Shown in pieces: positions 27,068-35,981 of a stretch of DNA of 64,000 nt. The DNA is taken from contig NZ_GL538352.1 of NCBI RefSeq assembly GCF_000148995.1, forward strand, positions 372,001 through 436,000, given 5' to 3'. Both the position numbers and the translations under genes were made by a program. Under the pieces are notes generated by a model. That model saw only the letters and a list, made by a program, of their open reading frames with translations, did not search any database and was not told the DNA's origin. The stretch's first letter is position 1; the number at the start of each line of letters is the position of its first letter. This DNA comes from Listeria grayi DSM 20601. Its GTDB lineage: Bacteria; Bacillota; Bacilli; Lactobacillales; Listeriaceae.

Positions 27068-27445
27068 ATGAAATTAGACATGGTTGGAGTAATCGTTCGT
27101 GACATGGGAAAAGCAATCCGATTTTATCAGCAGCTGGGGTTCAATGTAAGTGTTGGAGATGAAAAGGAACCATACGTAGAGTTAGATCATGAAGGTGTTC
27201 GAATTTCTCTAAACAAGATCGAACTAATTGAAGATGTTTATGGGTTTAAACCAGAAAAAAGCGGAGATAAAGTAGAACTGGCATTTTTGATGGAAAGTCC
27301 TGCGGAAATCGATGCCTTGATCGAAAAAATGAAAGCGGCCGGTGATTACATCGTCCGGGAACCATGGCAAGCGCCTTGGGGACAGTACTACGCTATTCTT
27401 AAAGATGAGGATGAAAATATTTTGAGTTTATTCTGTAATCTATAA
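27068..27445 (+). CDS. VOC-superfamily (glyoxalase/bleomycin-resistance fold) protein
   Basis: This 125-residue protein has two beta-alpha-beta-beta-beta units: DMVGVIVRDMGKAIRFYQQLGF near the start and VELAFLMESPAEIDALIEKM in the second half, ending APWGQYYAILKDEDENILSLF. Metal-binding positions are not clear by eye, and no substrate can be named. It follows rbsK by 19 bases with a strong AAAGGAGG site and is probably the last gene of the nucleoside operon, before a long terminator. Confidence 0.88.
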   Translation: MKLDMVGVIVRDMGKAIRFYQQLGFNVSVGDEKEPYVELDHEGVRISLNKIELIEDVYGFKPEKSGDKVELAFLMESPAEIDALIEKMKAAGDYIVREPWQAPWGQYYAILKDEDENILSLFCNL

Positions 27446-27492
27446 AAAAGCCCCTAAAGTTAGAATGGTAAATCTAACTTTAGGGCTTTTTT
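27444..27492. terminator. Bidirectional terminator
   Basis: A long stem of about 17 bp (GCCCCTAAAGTTAGA against TCTAACTTTAGGGC, one bulged C) with an 8-base loop and flanking A and T runs; shared with the convergent MscS gene. Confidence 0.93.
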
Positions 27493-28376
27493 TATGCGTT
27501 TGGATCTGTATTAAATGGTGCGACGAAAGGAAGTGGGAATTTGATGCCAGCATTTGTCAATTCTTCCCGAGCAATTTTCAAAATATCTCGTTCCACACCG
27601 GCTTGTTCACCGTTTACGGCTTTGCCTACCACGCGAATAACTTGATAGGTCGGTGTAACCGTTTGAACGCCAAGCACTGTCAGTGGTTCCACGATGTTTT
27701 TATTTTCGGCTTCCATTTGTGAACAAGCAGCTTGGATGATTGCTGTTGCTTTATCAGGATTTTCCGTCGGATTGATCTGGATATCGACCATAACTCGCAT
27801 ATTGCCGCGGGAATGGTTGCTGACAATCATGATCTGACGATTCGGGATATAATGCAGTGTTCCATCAAAATCACGTACTTGCGTTGTCCGCAACCCCAAT
27901 GTTTCGACAAGTCCATTCACTTCACCGATCGTTACGGAATCGCCGACATCGATCTGGCGCTCCAATAATATGAAAAAACCGGTTACGACATCACTGACAA
28001 ATCCCTGCGCCCCGAAGGCGATCGCTAGACCTGCTACCCCTGCTCCGGCTACCAGTGCGGTAACATCGATAAAGTTTTGCAAGATCAATACGGCAAAGGC
28101 GAAAAAGAGAATGTAGCCATACAAGTTGGAGATCAAGCCTTCCAGTGTATCGGCTCTGCCAATAGACACAGCCTGTTGCTGACGGTATTTTTTGAATAAG
28201 CCACGTATCAGCTTAAAACCAACATATTTTAAAATAAGATACAACACGATCAAGAATAGTATTTTAATGCTGGTCGTCAGCGCATTGGTTCCTAATTCCG
28301 ACCAGTCGATCGAATGCAACCACTTTTTGAAAAAGCCCATATTTTGGGTCACATCTTTTGCTAAATCATTTTCCAT
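27492..28376 (-). CDS. ykuT: Small-conductance mechanosensitive channel, MscS family (YkuT)
   Basis: This 294-residue channel releases solutes on hypo-osmotic shock. There are three membrane helices; the pore helix is in ALVAGAGVAGLAIAFGAQGFVSDVVTGFFILLE, with the Gly/Ala packing pattern of MscS TM3. The beta domain with VGDSVTIGEVNGLVETLGLRTT follows. The start at 28376 has AGAGAGG upstream. It is divergent from gbuABC, which imports betaine for the opposite (hyper-osmotic) stress. Confidence 0.92.
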   Translation of the reverse strand: MENDLAKDVTQNMGFFKKWLHSIDWSELGTNALTTSIKILFLIVLYLILKYVGFKLIRGLFKKYRQQQAVSIGRADTLEGLISNLYGYILFFAFAVLILQNFIDVTALVAGAGVAGLAIAFGAQGFVSDVVTGFFILLERQIDVGDSVTIGEVNGLVETLGLRTTQVRDFDGTLHYIPNRQIMIVSNHSRGNMRVMVDIQINPTENPDKATAIIQAACSQMEAENKNIVEPLTVLGVQTVTPTYQVIRVVGKAVNGEQAGVERDILKIAREELTNAGIKFPLPFVAPFNTDPNA

Positions 28377-28477
28377 GTTATTCCAACCTCTCTGCAAAAG
28401 TTCCTGTTACTATTCTAACAAAAAAAGTCGATCAATGCTTTTTTGAAGATTAAATCAAAAAAAATTAAATTTTTTTT

Positions 28478-28499
28478 GGTTCCTAAGCTGACGGGGATG
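28478..28499 (+). promoter_or_regulatory. Possible sigma-B type promoter upstream of gbuA
   Basis: GGTT - 12 bp - GGGATG resembles the sigma-B pattern GTTT-N13-15-GGGWAW only loosely. Listeria gbuABC is known to have a sigma-B-dependent promoter, which is the main reason to list it. A TACAAT at 28570-28575 could be the vegetative -10. Confidence 0.3.
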
Positions 28500-28656
28500 A
28501 AAACGGTTGCGTAGCGGCATTATTTGTGAAGAAATGTGTAAAAAATATGAAAAGCCTCTTGATTTTGTGTACAATGGTAGAGGCTGTTCTTTCTTATTGG
28601 TGAAAAAGAAAGGAACACGGTATAAAAATAACAAGACAAAGAAAGGGGTTTTTAGT

Positions 28657-29850
28657 TTGAGTAAGATCAAAGTAGAAGAGCTTACAAAAATTTTCGGCAA
28701 ACGAGCTAGCAAAGCATCTTCTCTACTCGCTCAAGGAAAAACAAAAACAGAGATTTTAAAAGAAACAGGGGCTACCATTGGTGTGAATAAAGCTTCTTTT
28801 GAAGTAGAAGAAGGAGAAATATTTGTGATCATGGGACTTTCCGGTAGTGGGAAGTCTACATTAGTCCGCCTTTTGAACCGTCTGATAGAGCCAACAAGCG
28901 GGAAAATCTGGTTAGACGGAAAAGAACTATCGAGTTTAGATAAAAAGCAATTGCTGGAAGTTAGAAGAAAGAGCATGAGCATGGTTTTCCAAAGTTTTGG
29001 ACTCTTTCCAAACCGGACGATCATCCGTAATGTAGAGTATGGTTTGGAAGTCCAAGGAGTCAGCAAGCAAGATCGTTTCAAGCAAGCAGAAGAATCACTG
29101 AATCTAGTGGGCTTAGCTGGTTACGGCGAACAATATCCTTCCCAATTATCTGGCGGAATGCAGCAACGGGTAGGCCTAGCGCGTGCACTTGCTAATAATC
29201 CGGATATCTTGCTGATGGACGAAGCCTTTTCGGCACTCGATCCTTTGAATCGAAAAGATATGCAAGACCAATTATTAGAACTGCAAGACACGATGAAAAA
29301 GACGATTATTTTCATCACGCATGATTTAGATGAAGCACTCCGAATCGGCGATCATATCATGATCATGCGCGACGGTTCCGTTATTCAAACCGGTACACCA
29401 GAAGAAATCTTGGCAAGTCCGGCTAACGAATATGTGGAAAAATTCATTGAAGATGTCGATCGCTCCAAAGTTTACACAGCCAATAACGTGATGATCCGTC
29501 CAGAGATCGTTAATTTAGAAAAAGACGGTCCACGTGTGGCGCTGAAACGGATGCGTGAAGCTGGCACATCCAGTGTTTATGTAATCCGCCGTAATCGTGA
29601 GTTAGTAGGCATCGTCCATGCAAATGACGTCTCCCGTTTAGTAAAAGAAAACATTGCGTCACTTGAGTCTGTCATCAACACGGATATCCCGACAACGGCT
29701 CCGGATACCCCGCTAGCAGATATCATGGATCAAGTATCGACAACAGCAATTCCAATCGCCGTGACAGAAGACGGCAAATTAAAAGGAATCATCGTTCGTG
29801 GTTCCGTACTATCGGCATTATCCGGGAAAGAGGTGAACATCAATGCCTAA
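28657..29850 (+). CDS. gbuA: Glycine betaine ABC transporter ATP-binding protein GbuA
   Basis: This 397-residue ATPase powers betaine uptake in osmotic and cold stress. It shows Walker A GLSGSGKST, Q-loop FQSFGLFPNRT, signature QLSGGMQQRVGLARALA and Walker B ILLMDEAFSALDP. Two C-terminal CBS domains follow (about 280-397), as in OpuAA. The start is TTG at 28657 after AAAGGGG; in-frame starts up to 50 codons earlier would add a basic, unconserved extension. gbuB begins 8 bases before its end, so the genes are coupled. Confidence 0.94.
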   Translation: MSKIKVEELTKIFGKRASKASSLLAQGKTKTEILKETGATIGVNKASFEVEEGEIFVIMGLSGSGKSTLVRLLNRLIEPTSGKIWLDGKELSSLDKKQLLEVRRKSMSMVFQSFGLFPNRTIIRNVEYGLEVQGVSKQDRFKQAEESLNLVGLAGYGEQYPSQLSGGMQQRVGLARALANNPDILLMDEAFSALDPLNRKDMQDQLLELQDTMKKTIIFITHDLDEALRIGDHIMIMRDGSVIQTGTPEEILASPANEYVEKFIEDVDRSKVYTANNVMIRPEIVNLEKDGPRVALKRMREAGTSSVYVIRRNRELVGIVHANDVSRLVKENIASLESVINTDIPTTAPDTPLADIMDQVSTTAIPIAVTEDGKLKGIIVRGSVLSALSGKEVNINA

Positions 29851-30688
29851 TATTCCTACCATACCATTAGCTAGCTGGATCGACAGCATCGTTGATGGAC
29901 TAACAAAATTTGAAGGTTTCTTCAATGTCATCACAAATATTATCGGCGGTGTTGTAAATGCCTTCCAATGGGTCTTTGATTTGATCCCGGCACTGCTATT
30001 CATTTTAATCGTATTAGCAGCTACTTTCTGGATCAATCGCAAAGGTAAAAAATGGGGACTGATGATTTTTGAACTGATCGGTCTACTACTTATCCTGAAT
30101 TTAGGATTCTGGCGCGATATGACACAAACATTGACACTTGTTTTGACAAGTAGCTTGATCGCACTTGTTGTCGGCGTTCCACTCGGTATCTGGATGGCGA
30201 AAAGCGAGATCGTCGAGAGTATTTTCAAACCTGTTCTCGACTTTATGCAGACAATGCCAGCGTTCGTTTATCTGATCCCGGCCGTAGCATTCTTCGGGAT
30301 CGGCATGGTGCCAGGGGTCGTTGCCTCTGTTATCTTCGCAATGCCTCCAACTGTGCGCATGACAAACTTAGGAATCAGACAAGTATCGAAGGAATTGGTT
30401 GAAGCTGCCGATTCATTCGGTTCGACACCGTGGCAAAAACTATTTAAAGTACAGCTTCCAATGGCAAAATCAACCATGATGGCTGGTATCAACCAAAGCA
30501 TCATGCTGGCACTTTCCATGGTCGTTATCGCTTCGATGATCGGAGCAATGGGACTTGGAACGCGTGTTTACTTTGCCGTTGGACGTAACGATGCTGGTGG
30601 TGGTTTTGTTGCCGGTATTGCGATCGTGATCGTAGCGATCATTCTCGATCGATTGACCCAAGCATTCAATAAAAAAGCAGGTAATTAA
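29843..30688 (+). CDS. gbuB: Glycine betaine ABC transporter permease GbuB
   Basis: This 281-residue OpuAB-type permease has about six to seven membrane helices. Its binding-protein-dependent transport signature is EAADSFGSTPWQKLFKVQLP near residue 190, with LQTMPAFVYLIPAVAFFGIGMVPG-type residues before it and NQSIMLALSMVVIASMIGA after. It overlaps gbuA by 8 bases and is preceded by AGAGGTG. It forms the membrane channel of the GbuABC complex. Confidence 0.95.
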   Translation: MPNIPTIPLASWIDSIVDGLTKFEGFFNVITNIIGGVVNAFQWVFDLIPALLFILIVLAATFWINRKGKKWGLMIFELIGLLLILNLGFWRDMTQTLTLVLTSSLIALVVGVPLGIWMAKSEIVESIFKPVLDFMQTMPAFVYLIPAVAFFGIGMVPGVVASVIFAMPPTVRMTNLGIRQVSKELVEAADSFGSTPWQKLFKVQLPMAKSTMMAGINQSIMLALSMVVIASMIGAMGLGTRVYFAVGRNDAGGGFVAGIAIVIVAIILDRLTQAFNKKAGN

Positions 30689-30701
30689 GGAGGCGGATAA
30701 G

Positions 30702-31610
30702 TTGTTCAAAAAAACGATTACCACAGTATTACTCGCTGCACTCATTTTAGTAGTCGCTGGTTGTGGTACGGAACTTGCCCCTTATGATGCCAAAGAACCA
30801 CTCGGTAAACAAATCAACTATACCATCACCGGGATCGATGCAGGAGCTGGGATCATGCTTTCCACGCAAAATGCGATCAAGGGGTATAAACTTGATAAAG
30901 ATAATTGGCAATTACAGACAAGTTCTACAGCTGCAATGACAAGTACACTTGAAAAAGCAATCAAAGATAAACGTCCGATCGTTGTCACAGGATGGACACC
31001 ACATTGGATGTTCACCAAATTTGATTTGAAATTTTTAAAAGATCCGAAAAACATTTACGGCAAAGCAGAAAACATCCATACCTTTGTTCGCAAAGGACTT
31101 AAAAAAGAAAAACCTTCTGCATACGAATTGCTAGATAATTTCAACTGGACTTCCAAAGAAATGTCAGAAGTCATGCTTGCCGTCAACAATGGCGAAGATC
31201 CTGAAAAAGCAGCGAAAGATTGGATCAAAAAACATCCAGAAAAAGTAGCAGAATGGACAAAAGGTATCAAGAAAGTAAGCGGCGATCCAATCAAACTGAC
31301 CTATGTGGCTTGGGATTCCGAAATCGCTTCTACCAATGTAGTCGCGGAAGTACTTCGGAAATTAGGCTATAAGCCGACCATTCAAGCTATGGAGATCCAA
31401 CCGATGTGGGCTTCCGTTGCTACGGATGCTGCAGACGGTATGGTAGCAGCCTGGCTGCCGAAAACATCAGGAATCTATTATCGCGATTATAAAGATAAAG
31501 TAGAGGATCTCGGTGTTAATTTAAAAGGTGCTAAAGTAGGCCTAGCAGTTCCGACATATATGAAAAACATCAATTCCATTGAAGATCTAAAAGATCCATC
31601 TGGAAAATAA
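30702..31610 (+). CDS. gbuC: Glycine betaine-binding lipoprotein GbuC
   Basis: This 302-residue lipoprotein has a signal peptide with lipobox LVVAGC (Cys21), followed by an OpuAC-type betaine-binding domain. The ligand cage tryptophans are probably those in GWTPHWMFTKF, YVAWDSE and AAWLPKTSG. The start is TTG at 30702 with AAGGAGG upstream. It is the last gene of gbuABC. No terminator stands directly after the stop; the first is 75 bases downstream, beyond a promoter-like sequence. Confidence 0.95.
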   Translation: MFKKTITTVLLAALILVVAGCGTELAPYDAKEPLGKQINYTITGIDAGAGIMLSTQNAIKGYKLDKDNWQLQTSSTAAMTSTLEKAIKDKRPIVVTGWTPHWMFTKFDLKFLKDPKNIYGKAENIHTFVRKGLKKEKPSAYELLDNFNWTSKEMSEVMLAVNNGEDPEKAAKDWIKKHPEKVAEWTKGIKKVSGDPIKLTYVAWDSEIASTNVVAEVLRKLGYKPTIQAMEIQPMWASVATDAADGMVAAWLPKTSGIYYRDYKDKVEDLGVNLKGAKVGLAVPTYMKNINSIEDLKDPSGK

Positions 31611-31639
31611 TTGCTTTTTACCGAAAGTAATCGTACAAT
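31611..31639 (+). promoter_or_regulatory. Promoter-like sequence immediately after gbuC
   Basis: TTGCTT - 17 bp - TACAAT begins at the base after the gbuC stop codon. It points toward the strong terminator at 31683-31745. Confidence 0.55.
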
Positions 31640-31682
31640 ACGGGTACTATGTTTCATATCGGATTTCATAATTACTGCAAAG

Positions 31683-31745
31683 AAAAGGCATGGGCACGCA
31701 CGAAAAAGAGTATTGCTTTTTCCGCGTCTCCATGCCTTTTTCTTT
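31683..31745 (+). terminator. Terminator downstream of gbuC
   Basis: An outer stem AAAAGGCATGG/CCATGCCTTTT and an inner stem GAAAAAG/CTTTTTC, followed by TCTTTTT. Confidence 0.88.
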
Positions 31746-31803
31746 TTAATTACTTCATTTTGGGGTACTAGTGATAAGAAGTCCAAAACAAGGAGGAAAA
31801 AGC

Positions 31804-32298
31804 ATGTTTAAAAAACTATTTAAAAAAGAAAAATCAGAAACCGTTTACGCCCACGCAACTGGAGAATTTATCCCACTTAGTGATGTACCCGATCCTGTCT
31901 TCAACCAAAAAATGATGGGAGAAGGGATCGCGATCAAACCAACCAATGGAACGATCGTAGCACCGATCAGCGGGGAAATCATCCAACTAGCAGATACATT
32001 GCATGCTTTCGGGATCCGTTCTGAACTTGGACAAGAGATCTTAGTGCACATCGGTTTGGAAACGGTAGCATTGAAAGGGGAAGGATTCAAAGCTTTAGCA
32101 GCGATGGGGGATAAAGTCGAGAAGGGAGACGGTATCATCCAGGTAGATCTAGCGTATATCGAAGAACACGCAGCAAGCACGATCGTTCCAATGGTCGTAA
32201 CAAACAGCGCGGATGGCAAATTTGAATTTGAATGGAAAGAAGTTACCGAAACAATCGCTGGGAAAACAGAAGTATTCACAACTTCCAGCAAATCATAA
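31804..32298 (+). CDS. PTS system glucose-type EIIA component
   Basis: This 164-residue EIIA-Glc (Crr-type) protein receives phosphate from HPr. It shows DPVFNQKMMGEGIAIKP near residue 28, VAPISGEI, and the phosphorylated histidine in QEILVHIGLETVALKG near residue 82-97. It is free-standing, with no EIIB/EIIC nearby, as in Listeria lmo1017, so it may serve several permeases. AAGGAGG precedes the ATG at 31804. Confidence 0.94.
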   Translation: MFKKLFKKEKSETVYAHATGEFIPLSDVPDPVFNQKMMGEGIAIKPTNGTIVAPISGEIIQLADTLHAFGIRSELGQEILVHIGLETVALKGEGFKALAAMGDKVEKGDGIIQVDLAYIEEHAASTIVPMVVTNSADGKFEFEWKEVTETIAGKTEVFTTSSKS

Positions 32299-32395
32299 AT
32301 AAAAACAACAATTTTTAATCGATAACACGCAGTCATTTCAAAAAATGGTAGGGTTACAAAGAGTAGAAATTGCTGTTTTAAGGAGAGAACAAGCT

Positions 32396-33088
32396 ATGTT
32401 AGAAGTAATCGTTGAAGGCCCAGGTGCTGCCAAAGACGCAGAAGTATGCGGCGCGAATCGCCTAGAAGTTGTTTCTGCGATCGCAGAAGGTGGACTTACA
32501 CCGAGTTATGGAGTTATTAGTGAAATCGTCGCAACCGTGAAGATCCCAAGTATGATCATGATTCGTCCCCATAGTCATTCTTTCGTCTATGACAAAGCAG
32601 ATCAAGCAGTCATCCAAAAAGACATCGAAATGGTCAAAAAGATCGGCGCGACCGGGATCGTATTCGGCGCATTGACAGAAGCGGGCGAGATCGATACGGA
32701 TCTGCTGGATAAAGTGATCGAATGGAAAGGTGAGCTGGATCTGACATTCCACCGCGCGATTGATGCAACAGCTGATATCGAAGCAAGCTATCAGTTGCTA
32801 CGGAACCAATACGGCGCTAGCATCACTCAAATATTGACCTCCGGCGGCGCAGATAAGGCATTTCAAGCTGTGGAAAGGCTGAAAAGTTGGATCCAAGATA
32901 GCAAACATTACCCTTCCAGCTTTGCGATCTTGGTCGGCAGCGGCGTGGATCTAACTACGATCGCCGACTTGCAAGCACAGCTGCAACATCACACTTATCA
33001 TGTTGGCGGCGGAGCGCGAATCGATGGCGATTTCAGCAAGGGGATCGCGGCGGATAAAGTAGCGGAGCTTCAAAGCTTTATTCAATAA
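32396..33088 (+). CDS. cutC: CutC family protein
   Basis: This 230-residue TIM-barrel protein is CutC, annotated as copper homeostasis though its reaction is uncertain. Conserved segments are CGANRLEVVSAIAEGGLTPSYG near residue 18-39, IMIRPHSHSFVY near 55, FGALTEAGEID, LTFHRAIDA near 120, ILTSGGADKAF and the late HVGGGARIDG. The ATG at 32396 follows AAGGAGAG; an earlier in-frame ATG at 32345 has no good site. Between EIIA and cutC (97 bases) I see no promoter. Confidence 0.93.
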   Translation: MLEVIVEGPGAAKDAEVCGANRLEVVSAIAEGGLTPSYGVISEIVATVKIPSMIMIRPHSHSFVYDKADQAVIQKDIEMVKKIGATGIVFGALTEAGEIDTDLLDKVIEWKGELDLTFHRAIDATADIEASYQLLRNQYGASITQILTSGGADKAFQAVERLKSWIQDSKHYPSSFAILVGSGVDLTTIADLQAQLQHHTYHVGGGARIDGDFSKGIAADKVAELQSFIQ

Positions 33089-33091
33089 GCT

Positions 33092-33115
33092 AAAAACCAC
33101 ATTCTTGTGGTTTTT
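33092..33115 (+). terminator. cutC terminator
   Basis: A stem AAAAACCAC/GTGGTTTTT with a 6-base loop and T-rich tail. Confidence 0.88.
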
Positions 33116-33214
33116 ATTTTTACCTGAAAATGGGACCTTTTCCACACCAGCTATAGCTTACAAGCATACGATACGTTATAATGAAAGATATCAAAAAACA
33201 AAGGTGGATATCAC

Positions 33215-34093
33215 GTGAATAAGTATATTGGCACGAGCCAGTCGATGGAAGTAAAGGAAATAACGGAATCAGGATTTGTCCTTACAAAAGAAGAAATAGA
33301 GGTATTATTGCCTAAAGGGAACACCGCAAGACAAGATTATGAGGTCGGCGAGCAAGTTACTGTCTTTATCTATGTAGGATATCAGCACGAGATCACAGCC
33401 ACGACCAATATCCCGAAAGTCCAAGTTGGACGTTACAGCTATGGCACGGTCACAGAAGTGAAAAGGCAATTAGGTGTCTTCGTAGATATCGGCATTGAAA
33501 AAGATATTGTTGTCTCTCTGGACGATCTTCCCGAGTTAGAACATTTATGGCCTAAAAAAGGAGACCGTTTGATGATCGCATTGCGAGTTGACGAAAAAGA
33601 TCGCATTTGGGGTGTGCTTGCGGACGAACATCAGTTCAAAGGCATTAGCAGAAAAGCAGAAGCTTCCCTGTTCAATGAAAATGTAGAAGGAACGGTATAC
33701 CGATTATTGAAGATTGGCTCCTTTATTTTGACGACCAACTATCACATCGGTTTTATTCATGAAAGCGAGCGCAACTCTGAACCGCGTCTGGGCGAGCATG
33801 TGACCGCGCGCGTCATTGCTGTGAAGCCAGATGGCTCTTTGAACTTATCACTTCGTGGGAGAGCGCATGAGGTCCTCAGTGACGATGCAGAGATGATCTT
33901 GACATATTTGAATAGCGTTGGTGGCGAAATGGCTTTCGGTGACAAATCATCGCCTGAGTCGATCAGAAACAAGTTTGGGATCAGCAAAGCGCAATTCAAG
34001 CGAGCGATCGGTTCGCTGATGAAAGCTAAAAAAGTAACGCAAGAGGACGGCATTTTCACAAAATTGGTCGAAAAAGATAAAGACTCAGACTAA
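33215..34093 (+). CDS. cvfB: S1-domain RNA-binding virulence regulator CvfB (YitL)
   Basis: This 292-residue protein has tandem S1-like domains and a C-terminal winged helix: KRQLGVFVDIGIEKDIVVSLDDLP near residue 87-110, GVLADEHQF, the third S1 unit (GTVYRLLKIGSFILTTNYHIGFIHES), and KFGISKAQFKRAIGSLMKAKKV near the end. CvfB affects virulence-factor expression in Staphylococcus; its RNA targets in Listeria are not known to me. The GTG start at 33215 follows AAAGGTGG. Confidence 0.9.
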   Translation: MNKYIGTSQSMEVKEITESGFVLTKEEIEVLLPKGNTARQDYEVGEQVTVFIYVGYQHEITATTNIPKVQVGRYSYGTVTEVKRQLGVFVDIGIEKDIVVSLDDLPELEHLWPKKGDRLMIALRVDEKDRIWGVLADEHQFKGISRKAEASLFNENVEGTVYRLLKIGSFILTTNYHIGFIHESERNSEPRLGEHVTARVIAVKPDGSLNLSLRGRAHEVLSDDAEMILTYLNSVGGEMAFGDKSSPESIRNKFGISKAQFKRAIGSLMKAKKVTQEDGIFTKLVEKDKDSD

Positions 34094-34123
34094 AGTAGTA
34101 GAATGGCTTCCTTCCTTAGCTGT

Positions 34124-34153
34124 TTGTAAAGCTAGTCCGCTTCTCTTTATAAT
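34124..34153 (+). promoter_or_regulatory. liaFSR-ktrC promoter
   Basis: TTGTAA - 18 bp - TATAAT. An inverted repeat TAGCT-N8-AGCTA (34117-34134) overlaps the -35 and could be the LiaR site, since Lia operons are usually autoregulated. Confidence 0.7.
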
Positions 34154-34194
34154 GAGGAAGAAATGGATCAGCAGAGAAAAGGAGGTGTGACAGT

Positions 34195-34908
34195 TTGAAA
34201 AAAATCGAAAGCTCATTTGTTTTTATTTTTGTCTTAGCCGTAATGATCGGAATTGGTTTGGAAATGCTATTTAGGTGGCAATTACTACTTTTTTTCGCTG
34301 TCGGGATCTTCTTTTTATTCATGTCGAGAAAAATCAATATCACCTCGAAGCAGGAAAAATCGTATATTATCATTGCGATCTTTTTCCTATTGATATCGGT
34401 ATTAGTGACCACGACATTTAAAATCAGTCTTGTCATCGTCGGGATTTTTGCCATTATCTATTATATCAACCGCAAACGTGCGCCGCAGCTGCTTATGTTG
34501 CAGACAAAAGAGCCGGGAGAACGTCAGACTGGTAAAGAGCATTTTGTTAAAAATCAATGGTTCGGCAATCAGCGGATGCTGGATGTGGTTTATGAGTGGG
34601 ACGATATCAATATTCATACGGGGATCGGTGACACGATCATCGACCTTGGCAACACAGTTCTCCCTACCGGAGAAAGTATCATTATGATCCGCAGTATTTC
34701 CGGCAAGATCAGGCTGCTTATTCCGTTTGATCTTGGCGTTTGCATTGAGCATTCAGCTGTTTTTGGTCATTTACAATATGAAAAGCAATATATGACGATG
34801 CAGAACAATACAGTAAAATATTACTCGGACAACTACAATGATGCGGTTCGCAAAGTCAAAATCACAACTTCTGTCCTTTTTGGGGATCTTGAGGTGATTC
34901 GATTATGA
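34195..34908 (+). CDS. liaF: Cell-wall-stress protein LiaF
   Basis: This 237-residue protein has four N-terminal membrane helices (residues about 8-90) and a soluble beta-rich C-terminal domain (WFGNQRMLDVVYEWDDINIHTGIGDTIIDLGNT). This matches LiaF/VraT, the repressor or sensor partner of LiaS. The TTG start at 34195 follows AAAGGAGGTG. It is the first gene of liaF-liaS-liaR and overlaps liaS as ATGA, so the three proteins are made together. Confidence 0.9.
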   Translation: MKKIESSFVFIFVLAVMIGIGLEMLFRWQLLLFFAVGIFFLFMSRKINITSKQEKSYIIIAIFFLLISVLVTTTFKISLVIVGIFAIIYYINRKRAPQLLMLQTKEPGERQTGKEHFVKNQWFGNQRMLDVVYEWDDINIHTGIGDTIIDLGNTVLPTGESIIMIRSISGKIRLLIPFDLGVCIEHSAVFGHLQYEKQYMTMQNNTVKYYSDNYNDAVRKVKITTSVLFGDLEVIRL

Positions 34909-35981
34909 CATTTACCAAACTCATGATGATCTATTCGACAGCGCTGTTATTTGCAGCTTCTCTGATCGGAACCATCGCCTACTATTTTATGAGCAACATC
35001 ACGATCTATCAGTTGCTGATCGGGCAGAAAGTCTTTTATGTACCATTCGTGATTTTCGTGCCGATCACTGTTATTTCAGTTGGCGTCGTTATCGGTGCGC
35101 TGATCGGGTATTATATCAAACAGAAACTGGAAGGGATCGATATTTCGCTGCGCCTATTAGAACAAGGCGATTTGGAGAAAAACCTAGCGATCGAAAAGGA
35201 AGAATCTTTCGCTGAGATTCAACAGGTCTATCAGCAAATCAATCGGTTGCGGAAAAAAATGCAACTGCAAAATGCCAGAACGCAAGAGATAGCAAGCGGA
35301 TATGCAGAAACAGCAGGTCAGTCAAAAGAAGCGATTTTAGTAGAGGAACGACATCGAATCGCACGAGAACTTCACGATTCCGTGAGCCAACAGCTTTTTG
35401 CGGCCATGATGCTATTATCTGCATTAAATGAACAAGGAGAAAAAAATGCTACTCCGGCGATGCAGAAACAGCTTAAATTAGTAGAAAGCATCGTCAATGA
35501 TTCGCAATCTGAAATGCGAGCATTATTACTTCACTTGCGTCCGACTCAGCTAGAAGGCAAGTCGCTAAAAGTAGGAATGGAACAGCTGCTTCAAGAACTG
35601 ACAGCGAAAATTCCGATCGAAGTAAGATGGGAAATCGCTGATATCGCTTTGAAAAAAGGAATCGAGGATCATCTTTTTCGGATCGTTCAAGAACTATTAT
35701 CGAACACATTGAGGCACTCGAAAGCAGCTTTACTCGAAGTACGGCTAGCAATCGTGGATCAAGTCGCTATCTTGAAAGTCGTAGATGACGGCGTGGGATT
35801 CAACGTGGGCGAAGTAGCACAAGGTTCTTATGGACTTCAAAATATGCGGGAACGCGTAGAGGAATTTGGCGGAACAATCAAGATTATCAGTTTTCCAAAC
35901 CAAGGGACGAGCGTGGAGGTAAAAATTCCACTTGTAGTAGAAAGGACGAGTGAAGATAATGATCAAAGTATTATTGATTGA
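34905..35981 (+). CDS. liaS: Sensor histidine kinase LiaS
   Basis: This 358-residue kinase has two membrane helices (about 7-27 and 45-70) and little extracellular sequence, typical of intramembrane-sensing kinases. HAMP-like and coiled segments follow, then HisKA_3 with the phosphorylated histidine in [18 protein letters not shown] near residue 153. The ATPase domain shows [13 protein letters not shown] and VVDDGVGFN. It senses envelope damage such as lipid II-binding antibiotics, partnered by LiaF. Its end overlaps liaR by 23 bases. Confidence 0.94.
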   Translation: MTFTKLMMIYSTALLFAASLIGTIAYYFMSNITIYQLLIGQKVFYVPFVIFVPITVISVGVVIGALIGYYIKQKLEGIDISLRLLEQGDLEKNLAIEKEESFAEIQQVYQQINRLRKKMQLQNARTQEIASGYAETAGQSKEAILVEERHRIARELHDSVSQQLFAAMMLLSALNEQGEKNATPAMQKQLKLVESIVNDSQSEMRALLLHLRPTQLEGKSLKVGMEQLLQELTAKIPIEVRWEIADIALKKGIEDHLFRIVQELLSNTLRHSKAALLEVRLAIVDQVAILKVVDDGVGFNVGEVAQGSYGLQNMRERVEEFGGTIKIISFPNQGTSVEVKIPLVVERTSEDNDQSIID

